Assembly (NCBI RefSeq): GCF_005503355.1 | Contig: NZ_SCMK01000011.1 | Span: 62,001-126,000, forward strand | Length of the DNA: 64,000 nucleotides | Origin: Sphingomonas sp. 1F27F7B | GTDB taxonomy: Bacteria > Pseudomonadota > Alphaproteobacteria > Sphingomonadales > Sphingomonadaceae | Direction of reading: 5' to 3' | Part shown: positions 10,179 to 19,609 of the stretch, piece by piece | Position numbering within the stretch: the stretch's first letter is position 1 | Layout: each line of letters starts with the position of its first letter | Position numbers and translations under genes: made by a program | Notes under the pieces: generated by a model | Seen by the model: only the letters and a program-made list of their open reading frames with translations | The model's database searches: none | What the model was told of the DNA's origin: nothing

Positions 10179-11438
10179 CTAATAATTTGCCCGGAATGCC
10201 GCGATCAGCCGCTGGATCAGGGCTCCGGGGTTGGTTCTGGTCACCATCTGGTGGTTCGGTTCGAGCGCGCGCAGGTCGATCGGATTGGCGGCGGCGAAGC
10301 GCGCCAGCCCCGCCAAGGTGGCGAAGGCGGGTCCCGCATGCGCCTCGGGCAGCGCCATCAGCCCCTTGGGCCGGCCGACGCGCACCGCGCTGCCGAGGAA
10401 CTGCTGCGCATAGTCCGCCACGCCCTTCAGCTCGGCACCGCCGCCGGTCAGGACGATCTGGCGGCCGGCGGGATCCTCGAACGAGAGCTTCTTCAACTCC
10501 TTCTGGATTTCCCCCATCAGCCGCTCCAGCCGCTTGCGGATGATCGCGTTGAGCTGCGCCTTGGTAATGCGCGGCCCTTCCGCGCCGTCGTCCGGGATCG
10601 CCGGCACCACGTCGATCATCTCGTGATTGTCGCGCGGAGAGAGGTTCGCCGATCCGTGGAAGCATTTGGTACGCTCCGCCCAGGCGCGCGCGGTGCCGAA
10701 GGAGGAGGCGATGTCGTCGGTGATGTCGGCCGAGCCCATCGGAATCGAGGCGAGGCCCGAGAGCACGCCCTGCGAGAAGACCGAGACGTTGGTCACGCCC
10801 GCGCCGATCTCGACCAGCGCGACGCCCAGCTCGCGCTCTTCGTCGGTGAGGCAGGCCAGCCCGGTGGCGACCGGCGCGGCGATGATCGAGCGCACCTCCA
10901 GATGTGCCGAGCGGACACAGTGATCGAGGTTGCGCACCGGCGCCCCGTCGGTGGCGACGACATGGATGTCGACGCCCAGCCGCTCGGCATGCAGCCCCAG
11001 CGGACGGCGCACGCCGGCGAGCCCGTCCACCGTATAGCGGGTCGGCTGGGCATGGAGCACCATCTTGCCCTGCGGATCGATCGCGTCGCGGCCGGCACGG
11101 AGCAGCTCGTCGATGTCGTTCTGCTCGATGCGGTGGCCGCCCAGATCGGATTCCAGCCGCACGATGTCCGAGATCAGCCCGCCCGCGGAAAAGCTGACCC
11201 AGACGTCCTCGATGTTCTGCCCGGCGATGCGCTCCGCCTGTTCGACGGCCTCGCGGATCGCCAGTTCGGTCGCGTGCATGTCGGCGACATAGCCGCGCTT
11301 GACGCCGCGGCTCTCGCGCTGGCCGGTGCCGAGCACCACCAGCGAGCCATCGTCCGCCTTCTGCGCGATCAGCGCCGAGACCTTGGACGAGCCCACGTCC
11401 AGCGCCGTGATCAGTCCTTCCGGTGCAGCCTTCGCCAT
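10179..11438 (-). CDS. ftsA: Cell division protein FtsA
   Basis: The 419-residue actin-like ATPase tethers FtsZ to the membrane. ITALDVGSSKVSALI (about 10-24) is the phosphate-1 loop, VEIGAGVTNVSVF the phosphate-2 loop and IVLTGGGAELKG the adenosine motif. The final 16 residues, PGALIQRLIAAFRANY, form the amphipathic membrane-targeting helix. It lies between ftsQ (80 bases upstream) and ftsZ. The 80-base ftsQ-ftsA gap holds a small palindrome (GATTCA-N5-TGAATC at 11469-11485) and is AT-richer than the genes. Confidence 0.97.
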   Translation of the reverse strand: MAKAAPEGLITALDVGSSKVSALIAQKADDGSLVVLGTGQRESRGVKRGYVADMHATELAIREAVEQAERIAGQNIEDVWVSFSAGGLISDIVRLESDLGGHRIEQNDIDELLRAGRDAIDPQGKMVLHAQPTRYTVDGLAGVRRPLGLHAERLGVDIHVVATDGAPVRNLDHCVRSAHLEVRSIIAAPVATGLACLTDEERELGVALVEIGAGVTNVSVFSQGVLSGLASIPMGSADITDDIASSFGTARAWAERTKCFHGSANLSPRDNHEMIDVVPAIPDDGAEGPRITKAQLNAIIRKRLERLMGEIQKELKKLSFEDPAGRQIVLTGGGAELKGVADYAQQFLGSAVRVGRPKGLMALPEAHAGPAFATLAGLARFAAANPIDLRALEPNHQMVTRTNPGALIQRLIAAFRANY

Positions 11439-11518
11439 TTGCCCCTCATTCCAAAAACGCCAACTCCCGATTCAGCTTATGAATCAGTATTTTCCCCGGA
11501 TGGCAACTAGGGTGTTCA

Positions 11519-12412
11519 TCATAATCCCGTCGCTGCCGGCACGCCGATCGCGGCCGGCCGGCGGACGACCAGATTGTCGGGATCGCGCATGTCGAACCCC
11601 AGATTGCCGCGGCCGAGCAGACGATATGCCCCGTCCTTCTCGGCAAAGGTCTTCAGCGCGTCCCGCGCCTCCTTCTCGCCCTCGGGCAGCTGCAGCTTCT
11701 CGCCGGTGTCGAAGATGATGTCCCAGCGCCGGTTGCCCACCCAGGTCGCCGCGCGGACGAGCGGCTTGAGCGCCGGCGCGCTGTCCATCAGGTCGCGGCG
11801 CGCCGGCTCCTGCGCATTGGCGCCGTCGCCGACCAGCAGCGGCAGGTCGGGCATCGCCTCGCGCGAGACCGGCTCCAGCGGCACGCCTGCGGGATCGATC
11901 AGCATCAGCTGGCCATGGTTCTGCCAGATCGCCGCGGGCTCGCGCTCGACGATGTCGATCAGCAGCTTGTCGGGCAGACGGCGCGAGACGCGCGCATCCT
12001 TGATCCAGGGATAGGCAAGCAGCCGGGCGCGCACATCGGCGAGGTTCACCAGCGGCATGGCCCGCGCATTCTGGTCGAGCACCTGCTGGTACACGGTCAT
12101 GCGGTTCATCCGCTTGAGCCCGTTGATCTGGATCGTGTCGACGCGCAGCCCCGCCTCGCCCACTGCCTGGGCGGCGCCGGTGCCGACGGCCTGCGGCACG
12201 CCGAACCAGGTCGCGACCGTGATCAGTCCGATCGAGAACATGCCCACGATGCCCCAGGTGGCGATGCGAGTCAGCGTCGCCTGGCTGAACGGCAGCGCGG
12301 CGAGCGCCTGGTCCATCAGCCCGGGCTGCTTCTTGCGTGCGACCTGCTTGCGCTTCTGTGCCGGCTTCGCGCCGCGACGGGTGGCCGTCCGCCTGGCGGG
12401 TGCGCGGCTCAT
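11519..12412 (-). CDS. ftsQ: Cell division protein FtsQ
   Basis: The 297-residue single-pass protein has a basic cytoplasmic tail of about 30 residues (rich in Arg and Lys), one membrane helix near 50-70 (ATWGIVGMFSIGLITVATW), and a periplasmic POTRA domain. The POTRA starts near VDTIQINGLKRMNRMTVYQQVL and is followed by the FtsQ beta domain. It bridges FtsA/FtsZ-side proteins to FtsL/FtsB. Its ATG at 12412 overlaps the ddl TGA as ATGA, which sets the start; a longer upstream frame would run inside ddl. Confidence 0.93.
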   Translation of the reverse strand: MSRAPARRTATRRGAKPAQKRKQVARKKQPGLMDQALAALPFSQATLTRIATWGIVGMFSIGLITVATWFGVPQAVGTGAAQAVGEAGLRVDTIQINGLKRMNRMTVYQQVLDQNARAMPLVNLADVRARLLAYPWIKDARVSRRLPDKLLIDIVEREPAAIWQNHGQLMLIDPAGVPLEPVSREAMPDLPLLVGDGANAQEPARRDLMDSAPALKPLVRAATWVGNRRWDIIFDTGEKLQLPEGEKEARDALKTFAEKDGAYRLLGRGNLGFDMRDPDNLVVRRPAAIGVPAATGL

Positions 12413-13344
12413 CCCGTACAGGCCTCGCCCATCGCCTCGTCGACGATGCGCTGGCACAGCTGCGGATAGGAGATGCCGAGATGCCTCGCCTGCTCGGGCA
12501 CCAGGCTCAGCGGCGTCATGCCCGGCTGGGTGTTCACTTCGAGCAGGAACAGCCCCTCGACGCCCTGGCTGTCGTCCCAGCGGAAGTCCGAGCGCGACGT
12601 GCCCTTGCAGCCGAGCAGCCTGTGCGCCTCGAGCGCGATGCGCCGACAGGCATCGGCGATGTCGTCGGGGATCTCGGCCGGGCAGACATGCTCGGTCAGC
12701 CCGTCGGTATATTTGGCGTCGTAATCGTAGAAGCCGCTCTTGGGCTTCAATTCCGTCACCCCCAGCGCCTCGTCGCCCAGCACTGCCGTGGTCAGTTCGC
12801 GGCCGCGGATGAAGGGCTCGGCGAGCAGCTCGTCGAATTCCTGCCACGGACCCATCGCGTCGGCGGAGATCGGGTTGCCGTAATTGCCTTCCTGGGTGAC
12901 GATCGCCACGCCCACCGACGAGCCTTCGTTGACCGGCTTCAGGACATAAGGTCGCGGCAGCGGATCGGCGCGGTGCAGCTCCTCCGTCTTCACCATCCGC
13001 CCGCCCGGCATCGGGATGCCGTGCGGCACCAGCGCCTGCTTGGTCAGCTGCTTGTCGATCGCGATCACCGAAGTGACCAGTCCCGAATGCGTGTAGCGCA
13101 CGCCCATCAGGTCGAGCATGCCCTGCACGGTGCCGTCCTCGCCGGGGGTGCCGTGCAGCGCGTTGAACACGACGTCCGGCCGTGCTTCGGCGATCTTCAG
13201 GGCAACGTCGCGATCCATGTCGATGCGCGTCACCTTGTGGCCCAGGCTCTCCAGCGCCTCCGCGATGCCCGCGCCGGACATCAGCGAGACTTCGCGCTCG
13301 GCCGACCAGCCACCCATCAGAACCGCGACGTGCAACGCCTTCAC
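12409..13344 (-). CDS. ddl: D-alanine--D-alanine ligase
   Basis: The 311-residue ATP-grasp enzyme makes the D-Ala-D-Ala dipeptide later added by MurF. VAVLMGGWSAEREVSLMSG at the start is the Ddl N-terminal signature. PYVLKPVNEGSSVGV carries the ATP-binding region, and LFLLEVNTQPGMTPLSLVPEQA the metal- and substrate-binding end. The start is taken as GTG 13344, with AGGGG upstream in the 10-base gap after murB; this gives the normal family length. The 3' end overlaps ftsQ by 4 bases. Confidence 0.96.
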   Translation of the reverse strand: MKALHVAVLMGGWSAEREVSLMSGAGIAEALESLGHKVTRIDMDRDVALKIAEARPDVVFNALHGTPGEDGTVQGMLDLMGVRYTHSGLVTSVIAIDKQLTKQALVPHGIPMPGGRMVKTEELHRADPLPRPYVLKPVNEGSSVGVAIVTQEGNYGNPISADAMGPWQEFDELLAEPFIRGRELTTAVLGDEALGVTELKPKSGFYDYDAKYTDGLTEHVCPAEIPDDIADACRRIALEAHRLLGCKGTSRSDFRWDDSQGVEGLFLLEVNTQPGMTPLSLVPEQARHLGISYPQLCQRIVDEAMGEACTG

Positions 13345-13354
13345 TTGCAAACCC

Positions 13355-14335
13355 CTATGCGTTCTTGTCAGCGTCGTCGGCAGCCATGCCGTCGCGCTTG
13401 GTTTCTTCGTCCGCGCCGTCGGCATACAGGCCCACGCGCTGGATTTCCCATTCCAGCTCGACCCCCGACTGCGCCTGCACCCGGGCGCGGACTTCCTCGC
13501 CCAGCGCTTCGATGTCGGCTGCGGAAGCATTGCCCAGATTTAGCAGGAAATTGCAGTGTTTTTCGCTGACCTGCGCGTCGCCGCGACGAAGTCCGCGACA
13601 ACCGGCCGCATCGACCAGCGCCCAGGCACTATGGCCTTGCGGATTCTTGAAGGTCGAGCCGCCGGTGCGCGACCTAAGTGGCTGGGAAGCTTCGCGTTCC
13701 GCCGCGATCCGGTCCATCTCGGCGCCAATCGCCGCCTTGTCGCCGGGGGTGCCCTCGAACAGCGCCTCCACCACCACGGCGCCCGCCGGCAGCTCGGAGT
13801 GGCGATAGGTGTAGCCCAGTTTCGCCGCCGGCCAGGTCTGAACCGTCCCGTTTCGAGTCACCAGCGTGACTTCGACCAGAATATCGCTGGTGTCGCGACC
13901 ATAGGCGCCCGCGTTCATCCGCACCGCGCCGCCCACCGTGCCCGGAATCCCGCGCAGGAACTCCAGGCCGGCGATGCCGGCGTCGCGCGCTGCGCTCGCC
14001 ACGGTGATCCCCATCGCCGCGCCACCCGCGCGCACGCGCCAGGAACCTTCCCTGGTGCCGGGCTCGACGGTCACTTTCGCCATCGCCTTGGGCAGCCGCA
14101 CGACCACGCCCGGCACGCCGCCGTCGCGCACGATCAGGTTCGAGCCGACGCCCACCGGCAGCACCGGCACATCGGGATCGAGCCCCGCCAGGAACGCCGC
14201 GAGGCTCTGTACATCGTCAGGGCGAACCAGCCATTCGGCCGGGCCGCCGGTGCGGAACCAGATGAAGTCGGCCAGGCTGCCGCGATGCTCGATCGTGCCG
14301 CGCAGCGGAGGCAGCGCGGTGCAGGGTGCGCTCAC
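13355..14335 (-). CDS. murB: UDP-N-acetylenolpyruvoylglucosamine reductase
   Basis: The 326-residue FAD enzyme reduces UDP-GlcNAc-enolpyruvate to UDP-MurNAc with NADPH. WFRTGGPAEWLVRP, LPVGVGSNLIVRDGGVPGVVVRL and FLRGIPGTVGGAVRMNAGAYG are its FAD-site motifs. GGSTFKNPQGHSAWALVDAAGCRGLRRGDAQVSEKHCNFLLN gives the catalytic end; this Ser-containing C-terminal layout is of type I/IIa kind. The GTG at 14335 overlaps the stop of the preceding 64-codon gene as GTGA. A longer frame exists but would run through that small gene. Confidence 0.95.
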   Translation of the reverse strand: MSAPCTALPPLRGTIEHRGSLADFIWFRTGGPAEWLVRPDDVQSLAAFLAGLDPDVPVLPVGVGSNLIVRDGGVPGVVVRLPKAMAKVTVEPGTREGSWRVRAGGAAMGITVASAARDAGIAGLEFLRGIPGTVGGAVRMNAGAYGRDTSDILVEVTLVTRNGTVQTWPAAKLGYTYRHSELPAGAVVVEALFEGTPGDKAAIGAEMDRIAAEREASQPLRSRTGGSTFKNPQGHSAWALVDAAGCRGLRRGDAQVSEKHCNFLLNLGNASAADIEALGEEVRARVQAQSGVELEWEIQRVGLYADGADEETKRDGMAADDADKNA

Positions 14336-14526
14336 TTCCAGCCCCACATGCCGGACCATTGCTTCCAGATGGCGAGATTGGCCTCGGCGGCCTTCTGCCC
14401 GGCCTGCTGGAGCTTCATCACGTCGCGCCCGGCATCGAGCATCTTCCGCGCGGCATCCATCTGCGCCTGTTGCGCCTTGAGCAGGTCGCGCTGCATCTCG
14501 ACACCCAGGGTCAGCCAGTCCTTCAC
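14332..14526 (-). CDS. 64-residue hypothetical protein between murC and murB
   Basis: The frame starts at GTG 14526, overlapping the murC stop as GTGA. It stops at 14332, overlapping the murB start also as GTGA. Such double coupling strongly suggests a real gene. The protein is very polar for its first 50 residues, rich in Gln, Ala, Lys and Asp with a heptad-like pattern ([16 protein letters not shown]), so one long amphipathic helix or coiled coil is likely. It ends in a striking Trp-rich tail ([13 protein letters not shown], four Trp in 13 residues). No signal peptide or membrane helix is seen. I do not recognise a family. Its position argues for a link to wall precursor synthesis or division. 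Confidence 0.75.
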   Translation of the reverse strand: MKDWLTLGVEMQRDLLKAQQAQMDAARKMLDAGRDVMKLQQAGQKAAEANLAIWKQWSGMWGWK

Positions 14527-15929
14527 GCCCGCGCCTCCTCGATCGCGCCGGCCAGGTTCGCGGCCCATTTCGTGATGTCGCCCGCACCCAGGCAGATCAC
14601 CATGTCCCGGGGCTGGATCACGCCGGCGAGCGTGCGCGCCAGCATATCCTCGCTCTCGATCGCGGCGACCGCACGATGCCCGCGCCGCTGTACATTCTCC
14701 ACCAGCGCTTCCGAACTGACGCCCTCCAGCGGCAGCTCGCCCGCCGCATAGACCGGCGTGACATAGACCATGTCGGCATCGTTGAAGGCCTGGGCGAACT
14801 CGTCCATCAGGTTCTTCAGGCGCGTGAAGCGGTGCGGCTGGACCACTGCGATCACCCTGCCCTCCGCGCTCTCGCGCGCCGCGGCCAGCACCGCGCGGAT
14901 CTCGACCGGATGGTGGCCGTAATCGTCGATGATCGTGGTCCCGCCGATCTCGCCCACCTTGGTGAAGCGCCGCTTGACCCCGCCGAACTTGGCGAAGCCC
15001 TGCTGGATCGTCGCGTCGGGAATGCCGAGCTCCAGCGCCACGCCAATCGCGGCGAGCGCGTTCTGGACATTGTGGCGGCCCGGCATCGGCAGCTCGATGC
15101 CTTCGATCGAACGGGTGGTGCCGTCGCGGTGGCGGATGATCGCCTCGAAGCGGTTGCCGCCATGATGCGGCACGACATTGACGCCGCGCACGTCTGCCGA
15201 AGCCGCGAAGCCGTATGTCACGATCCGGCGATCGCGCACGCGCGGGATAATCGCCTGCACTTCGGGATGATCGAGACACAGCAGCGCCGCGCCGTAGAAG
15301 GGCACGTTCTCGACGAACTCGACGAACGCGTCCTTCACTGCGTCGAACGAGCCATAATGGTCGAGATGCTCGGGGTCGATGTTGGTGACGATGGCATAGG
15401 TGCCGTCGAGCCGCAGGAAGCTGCCGTCGCTCTCATCGGCCTCGACCACCATCCACTCGCTGTCGCCCAGCCGCGCGTTCGAGCCATATTGGTTGATGAT
15501 GCCGCCGTTGATCACGGTCGGGTCCACCCCGCCCGCGTCAAGCAGGGCCGCGACCATCGAGGTCGTCGTCGTCTTGCCGTGCGTGCCCGCGACCGCGACG
15601 GTGGACTTGAGCCGCATCAGCTCGGCGAGCATCTCCGCCCGGCGCACCACGGGGATACGGCGCTGATAGGCCGCCTCGACCTCGGGATTGGTGCGCACGA
15701 TCGCGGTGGAGACCACCACCACCGCGGCGTCGCCCAGATTCTCCGCATCATGGCCGATCGTCACCGGGATGCCCCGGCTGCGCAGCCCTTGCACGACATA
15801 GCCCTCGGCCACGTCCGAACCCTGCACCGAATAGCCGAGATTGTGCATCACCTCGGCAATGCCGGACATGCCGATGCCGCCGATGCCGACGAAATGGATG
15901 GTACCGATATCGGTTGCGACGCCCTTCAT
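14523..15929 (-). CDS. murC: UDP-N-acetylmuramate--L-alanine ligase
   Basis: The 468-residue Mur ligase adds L-Ala to UDP-MurNAc in the cytoplasm. [16 protein letters not shown] (13-28) is the UDP-binding Rossmann start and GTHGKTTTT (115-123) the ATP P-loop. EADESDGSF and [11 protein letters not shown] are central-domain motifs, and [10 protein letters not shown] belongs to the C-terminal domain. It begins 13 bases after murG and its stop overlaps the small gene that follows. Confidence 0.98.
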   Translation of the reverse strand: MKGVATDIGTIHFVGIGGIGMSGIAEVMHNLGYSVQGSDVAEGYVVQGLRSRGIPVTIGHDAENLGDAAVVVVSTAIVRTNPEVEAAYQRRIPVVRRAEMLAELMRLKSTVAVAGTHGKTTTTSMVAALLDAGGVDPTVINGGIINQYGSNARLGDSEWMVVEADESDGSFLRLDGTYAIVTNIDPEHLDHYGSFDAVKDAFVEFVENVPFYGAALLCLDHPEVQAIIPRVRDRRIVTYGFAASADVRGVNVVPHHGGNRFEAIIRHRDGTTRSIEGIELPMPGRHNVQNALAAIGVALELGIPDATIQQGFAKFGGVKRRFTKVGEIGGTTIIDDYGHHPVEIRAVLAAARESAEGRVIAVVQPHRFTRLKNLMDEFAQAFNDADMVYVTPVYAAGELPLEGVSSEALVENVQRRGHRAVAAIESEDMLARTLAGVIQPRDMVICLGAGDITKWAANLAGAIEEARA

Positions 15930-15942
15930 GCGCCAAACTCAC

Positions 15943-17094
15943 TCATGCGAAAGCGGGCCTTCCCTGCATTGCGATGCGCTGGCCCTTGATCGGAGCCTCG
16001 GGCGCATCGATGGATTCGACGAGATCGGCAAGGTCGCGCGTGGCGTTGGGACGGCCCACGCTGCGCGCCCGCGCCGCTGCATTCTCAAGCCCGACCGTGT
16101 CGAGCCCGAGCTTCTGGATCTGCTTGGCGAGCTCCGCCGCGGTGAAGGCACGCTGCTGGATCGTGCGCGCGCCACCCGCCGCCGTGATCTCGCGCGCATT
16201 CGCCGTCTGATGGTCGTCGGTGGCCGTCGGCAACGGCACGAGGATCGCCGGGCGGCCCGCCGCGGTCAGCTCGGCGATCGTGGAAGCGCCGGCACGCGCG
16301 ATCACGATATGCGCCCAGGCCAGCGCCTCCGGCATGTCGGTGATATAGGTGGAGACATCGGCCGGGATGCCATGGTTCTGGTATTTCGCCCGCACGGTCT
16401 CGATATCCTCGACGCGTGCCTGGTGCGTCACCTGCAGGCGGCGGCGGAAATGCACCGGGAGCAAGGCCAGCCCGTCGGGCACCACCTGGCTCAGCACGGT
16501 CGCGCCCTGGCTGCCGCCGGTGACGAGCACGCGGAAGATGCCGTCCTCCTCGAGCAGCGGATAGGGACGGTCGCGCAGGTTCAGCACGGCTTCGCGCACC
16601 GGATTGCCGACGAGATGGGCCTTGGCCTGCCAGCCCGGCTTCAACCGGTCGACCTGATCATAGGAAGTGGCGATCGCATCGACGCGGCCCGCGACGAAGC
16701 GGTTGACGCGGCCGAGCACGGCATTCTGCTCGTGGATTACGGTCGGCACGCCCGCGCGGAACGCGGCCAGCAGCGCGGGCAGCGCCGGATAGCCGCCGAA
16801 GCCGATCACCGCTGCGGGCTGGATTTCCTTGTAGAGCCGCAGCGCCATCGAGCGGCCGGCCATGATCTTGCTGGCGGCGCGCAGATAGCCGAGCGGACCT
16901 CCGCCCAGCCGGCCGGCCGGCAGCACATGCGTCTCGACACCCTCGAACAGCCCCGGGAAGCGCACGCCGCGATCGTCGCTCACCAGCGCGACGTGATGGC
17001 CCCGCTCGGCCAGCTCCGCCGCCAGCGCGGCCGCGGGCACCATGTGCCCGCCGGTGCCGCCGGCTGCGAGGACATAGCTTCGGGACTGAGTCAT
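15943..17094 (-). CDS. murG: UDP-GlcNAc:lipid I GlcNAc transferase
   Basis: The 383-residue GT28 glycosyltransferase converts lipid I to lipid II at the inner face of the membrane. AAGGTGGHMVPAAALA (10-25) is the N-terminal glycine-rich loop. VIGFGGYPALPAL and VIHEQNAVLGRVNR are family motifs, LVTGGSQGATVLS is the second loop, and VIARAGASTIAELTAAGRPAILVPLP is the UDP-GlcNAc site. The ATG at 17094 overlaps the ftsW stop as ATGA, which fixes the start. A much longer frame upstream overlaps ftsW and is not real. Confidence 0.97.
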   Translation of the reverse strand: MTQSRSYVLAAGGTGGHMVPAAALAAELAERGHHVALVSDDRGVRFPGLFEGVETHVLPAGRLGGGPLGYLRAASKIMAGRSMALRLYKEIQPAAVIGFGGYPALPALLAAFRAGVPTVIHEQNAVLGRVNRFVAGRVDAIATSYDQVDRLKPGWQAKAHLVGNPVREAVLNLRDRPYPLLEEDGIFRVLVTGGSQGATVLSQVVPDGLALLPVHFRRRLQVTHQARVEDIETVRAKYQNHGIPADVSTYITDMPEALAWAHIVIARAGASTIAELTAAGRPAILVPLPTATDDHQTANAREITAAGGARTIQQRAFTAAELAKQIQKLGLDTVGLENAAARARSVGRPNATRDLADLVESIDAPEAPIKGQRIAMQGRPAFA

Positions 17095-18323
17095 GCGTTG
17101 GTGCTCCAGCGGCCGGTATAGGGCGAGCGCTTCAGATACGGGTTTCGGCGCGTGAAGGCGAGCAGCAACCCATAGCCGATCGCCAATGCGATCATCGACG
17201 ACCCGCCATAGGAAATGAAGGGCAGCGTCATGCCCTTGGACGGGGCGATGCCGGTGTTCACCGCCATGTTGATCAGCGACTGCACGCCGAACTGCGCCGC
17301 CAGACCGGCAGCGGCGAGCAGGCGGAAGGCGTCTTCCTCGTCGAGCAGCTTCATCAGGACGCGGATCACGATGGCGAGATAGAGGGACACGATCACCGCA
17401 CAGGCAATCAGCCCGAACTCCTCGCCGATGACCGAGAAGATATAGTCGGTATGGCCCTCGGGCAGCTTGAACTTCATCATCCCGTTGCCCGGCCCGCGCC
17501 CGAGCAGCCCGCCGGCGGTGAGCGTATTGTGCGCCATCTCCACCTGGTAGCGCTCGGCGAGCGCGGCGTCCTTGGTGGGGAACAGGAAATTGTCGATACG
17601 GGTACGGGCGGTGCCGTAGAACAGATAGGCCGCGATCACGCCCGCCACGGCAGTGCCGAACAGCCCGGCGATCGCCGCCGGCGAGATGCCCGAGATCATC
17701 AGCAGGATGATCCAGACGCTGCCGAACACGATCGTCTGGCCGAAATCGGGCTGGAGCATCAGCAGCACGCCGATCAGCGCGGTGAGCGCGCCGGTGACGA
17801 ACAGCACGGGCAGCTGCGGATCCTTGGCGCGGAAGCTGAGCATCCAGGCGGTGGAGACGATGAAGAGCGGCTTCAGGAACTCGGACGGCTGGAACTCGGC
17901 CAGCCCCACCCCGATCCAGCGCTTGGCGCCGTTCACCTCGTGGCCGATCACGGGCACCAGGGCGAGGCAGACGAGGAAGATCCCCGCCCCGATCAGCGCC
18001 AGCCGCCGCGCCAGCGTGACCGGCAGCATCGAGACCGCGATCAATACCGGCACGCTGATGCATACCCAGATCAGCTGACGCCAGAAATAATACATCGGCG
18101 CCATGATGTGCGTGGCGTCGGAATAGCGGCGCGCCGTGGCGGGCGACGCCGCGGCGACCGCGACCAGTCCGATCGCGATCAGCAGCAGCGCCAGCGTGAG
18201 CAGCACGCGATCGACTTCCCAGAACCACATGCCCGCGCGCGTCTTGCTCGCACGGCCGAGCTGTTGCTGGACGCGACGGCGAACCTCGCTTCCAGCTTCC
18301 GGCACTTCGACGGTTTCGTTCAT
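17091..18323 (-). CDS. ftsW: SEDS-family septal peptidoglycan polymerase FtsW
   Basis: The 410-residue polytopic protein has about ten membrane helices after a 40-residue cytoplasmic head. GAKRWIGVGLAEFQPSEFLKPL and LLMLQPDFGQT are SEDS signatures, the latter with the catalytic Asp region. HTDYIFSVIGEEFGLIA and GIAPSKGMTLPFISYGGSSMI complete the pattern. It polymerises lipid II at the septum with FtsI, encoded five genes upstream. Its start overlaps murD by four bases. Confidence 0.97.
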   Translation of the reverse strand: MNETVEVPEAGSEVRRRVQQQLGRASKTRAGMWFWEVDRVLLTLALLLIAIGLVAVAAASPATARRYSDATHIMAPMYYFWRQLIWVCISVPVLIAVSMLPVTLARRLALIGAGIFLVCLALVPVIGHEVNGAKRWIGVGLAEFQPSEFLKPLFIVSTAWMLSFRAKDPQLPVLFVTGALTALIGVLLMLQPDFGQTIVFGSVWIILLMISGISPAAIAGLFGTAVAGVIAAYLFYGTARTRIDNFLFPTKDAALAERYQVEMAHNTLTAGGLLGRGPGNGMMKFKLPEGHTDYIFSVIGEEFGLIACAVIVSLYLAIVIRVLMKLLDEEDAFRLLAAAGLAAQFGVQSLINMAVNTGIAPSKGMTLPFISYGGSSMIALAIGYGLLLAFTRRNPYLKRSPYTGRWSTNA

Positions 18324-19609
18324 CCCAGCGCCTCCACCGCGTCGCGGAAGGCCTGGCCCCGGGCTTCGTAATCCCTGAACTGGTCGAACGATGCGCAGGC
18401 CGGGGAGAGCAGCACCACGTCGCCCGGCTGGGCATGGGCGGCGGCGCTCTTCACCGCGACGTCCAGCGTGCCCGATCGCTCGACCGGCATCTCGCCTTCG
18501 AGCAGCCTGGCGAACATCTCGCCGGCGTCGCCGATCGTATAGGCCTTCACGACATGCGGAAAGCCGGGGCGGCAGGCATCGAGGTCGTCGGTCTTGGCCT
18601 TACCGCCCAGGATCCAGTGGATCCTCGGATAGGCGGAGAGCGCCGGCGCGGTGGAATCTGCGTTGGTAGCCTTGCTGTCGTTGACGAACAGCACGCCGTT
18701 CCGGGTCTTCACCCGCTCCATGCGGTGCGGCAGGCCGGGGAAGCTCTCCAGCCCCCGGTCGATCGCTTCGCGGTCGATGCCGAGCGCCCGGCACGCGGCT
18801 ATCGCGGCGAGCGCGTTCTGCGCGTTGTGCGGCCCTTGCAGCGCCGGCCAGCGCGACTGGTCCAGGCAGGCGCCCGGCGCGATCCTGGTCAGGTCCTCAC
18901 CACGGCCCGACGCCGCGACTTCGCGCGCGATCGCCGCCGATGGCTCGTCGCCGATGCCGATGATCGCGGCGTGCCTCCTGGACTGCATCGCGAACAACCG
19001 CGCCTTGGAAGCGGCATAGGCCTCGAAGCCGTCATACCGGTCGAGATGGTCGGGCGTGATGTTGAGCAGCACCGCGACGTCGCAGTCGAGGCTGTGGGTC
19101 AGGTCGATCTGATAGCTGCTGAGCTCCAGCACATAGACGCCGCCCTCGGGCAGCGGGTCCTGCCCCAGGATCGGCAGCCCGATATTGCCGCCGAGCCGGG
19201 CGGGTATGCCGGCGGTCTCGAGGATATGGTGGATCAGCGCGGTGGTGGTCGACTTGCCGTTGGTGCCGGTGATGCCGACGACGCGGTGCGGGGGCATTTC
19301 CGCGCGCGCCTCGGCGAACAGCTCGATGTCGCCGATGATCGGCACGCCTGCGTTCCGTGCCTTGGCGGCGAGCGGATGCTTGTTGAGAGGCACACCGGGA
19401 GAGACGACAAACCCGTCAAATCCATCGAAGTCGAGAGTTTCGAGATCGACCGCTGCAAGACCACCGAATACGGCACGCGCTTCCTCGCGCGTGTCCCAAG
19501 CCGTGACTTCCGCCCCACCGGCGATCAGTGCGCGCACGGTTGCGATACCCGAACGCGCCAGCCCAAGCACCGCATAGCGTTTGCCGCGCCAAGTGGTGCT
19601 CGTGATCAC
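18320..19609 (-). CDS. murD: UDP-N-acetylmuramoylalanine--D-glutamate ligase
   Basis: The 429-residue Mur ligase adds D-Glu. [17 protein letters not shown] forms the N-terminal nucleotide fold and [12 protein letters not shown] (112-123) the P-loop. LELSSYQID and [24 protein letters not shown] are central-domain motifs, [13 protein letters not shown] the conserved NDSKATN, and [12 protein letters not shown] the C-terminal signature. Overlaps of four bases join it to mraY before and ftsW after. Confidence 0.98.
   Translation of the reverse strand: MITSTTWRGKRYAVLGLARSGIATVRALIAGGAEVTAWDTREEARAVFGGLAAVDLETLDFDGFDGFVVSPGVPLNKHPLAAKARNAGVPIIGDIELFAEARAEMPPHRVVGITGTNGKSTTTALIHHILETAGIPARLGGNIGLPILGQDPLPEGGVYVLELSSYQIDLTHSLDCDVAVLLNITPDHLDRYDGFEAYAASKARLFAMQSRRHAAIIGIGDEPSAAIAREVAASGRGEDLTRIAPGACLDQSRWPALQGPHNAQNALAAIAACRALGIDREAIDRGLESFPGLPHRMERVKTRNGVLFVNDSKATNADSTAPALSAYPRIHWILGGKAKTDDLDACRPGFPHVVKAYTIGDAGEMFARLLEGEMPVERSGTLDVAVKSAAAHAQPGDVVLLSPACASFDQFRDYEARGQAFRDAVEALG

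Noticed and set aside
6415..10182. Very long open frame of 1255 codons on the plus strand across the SPOR and ftsZ genes
   Set aside because: It is an antisense shadow: composition is Arg/Gly-rich with no domain, while the minus strand encodes clear FtsZ and SPOR proteins.
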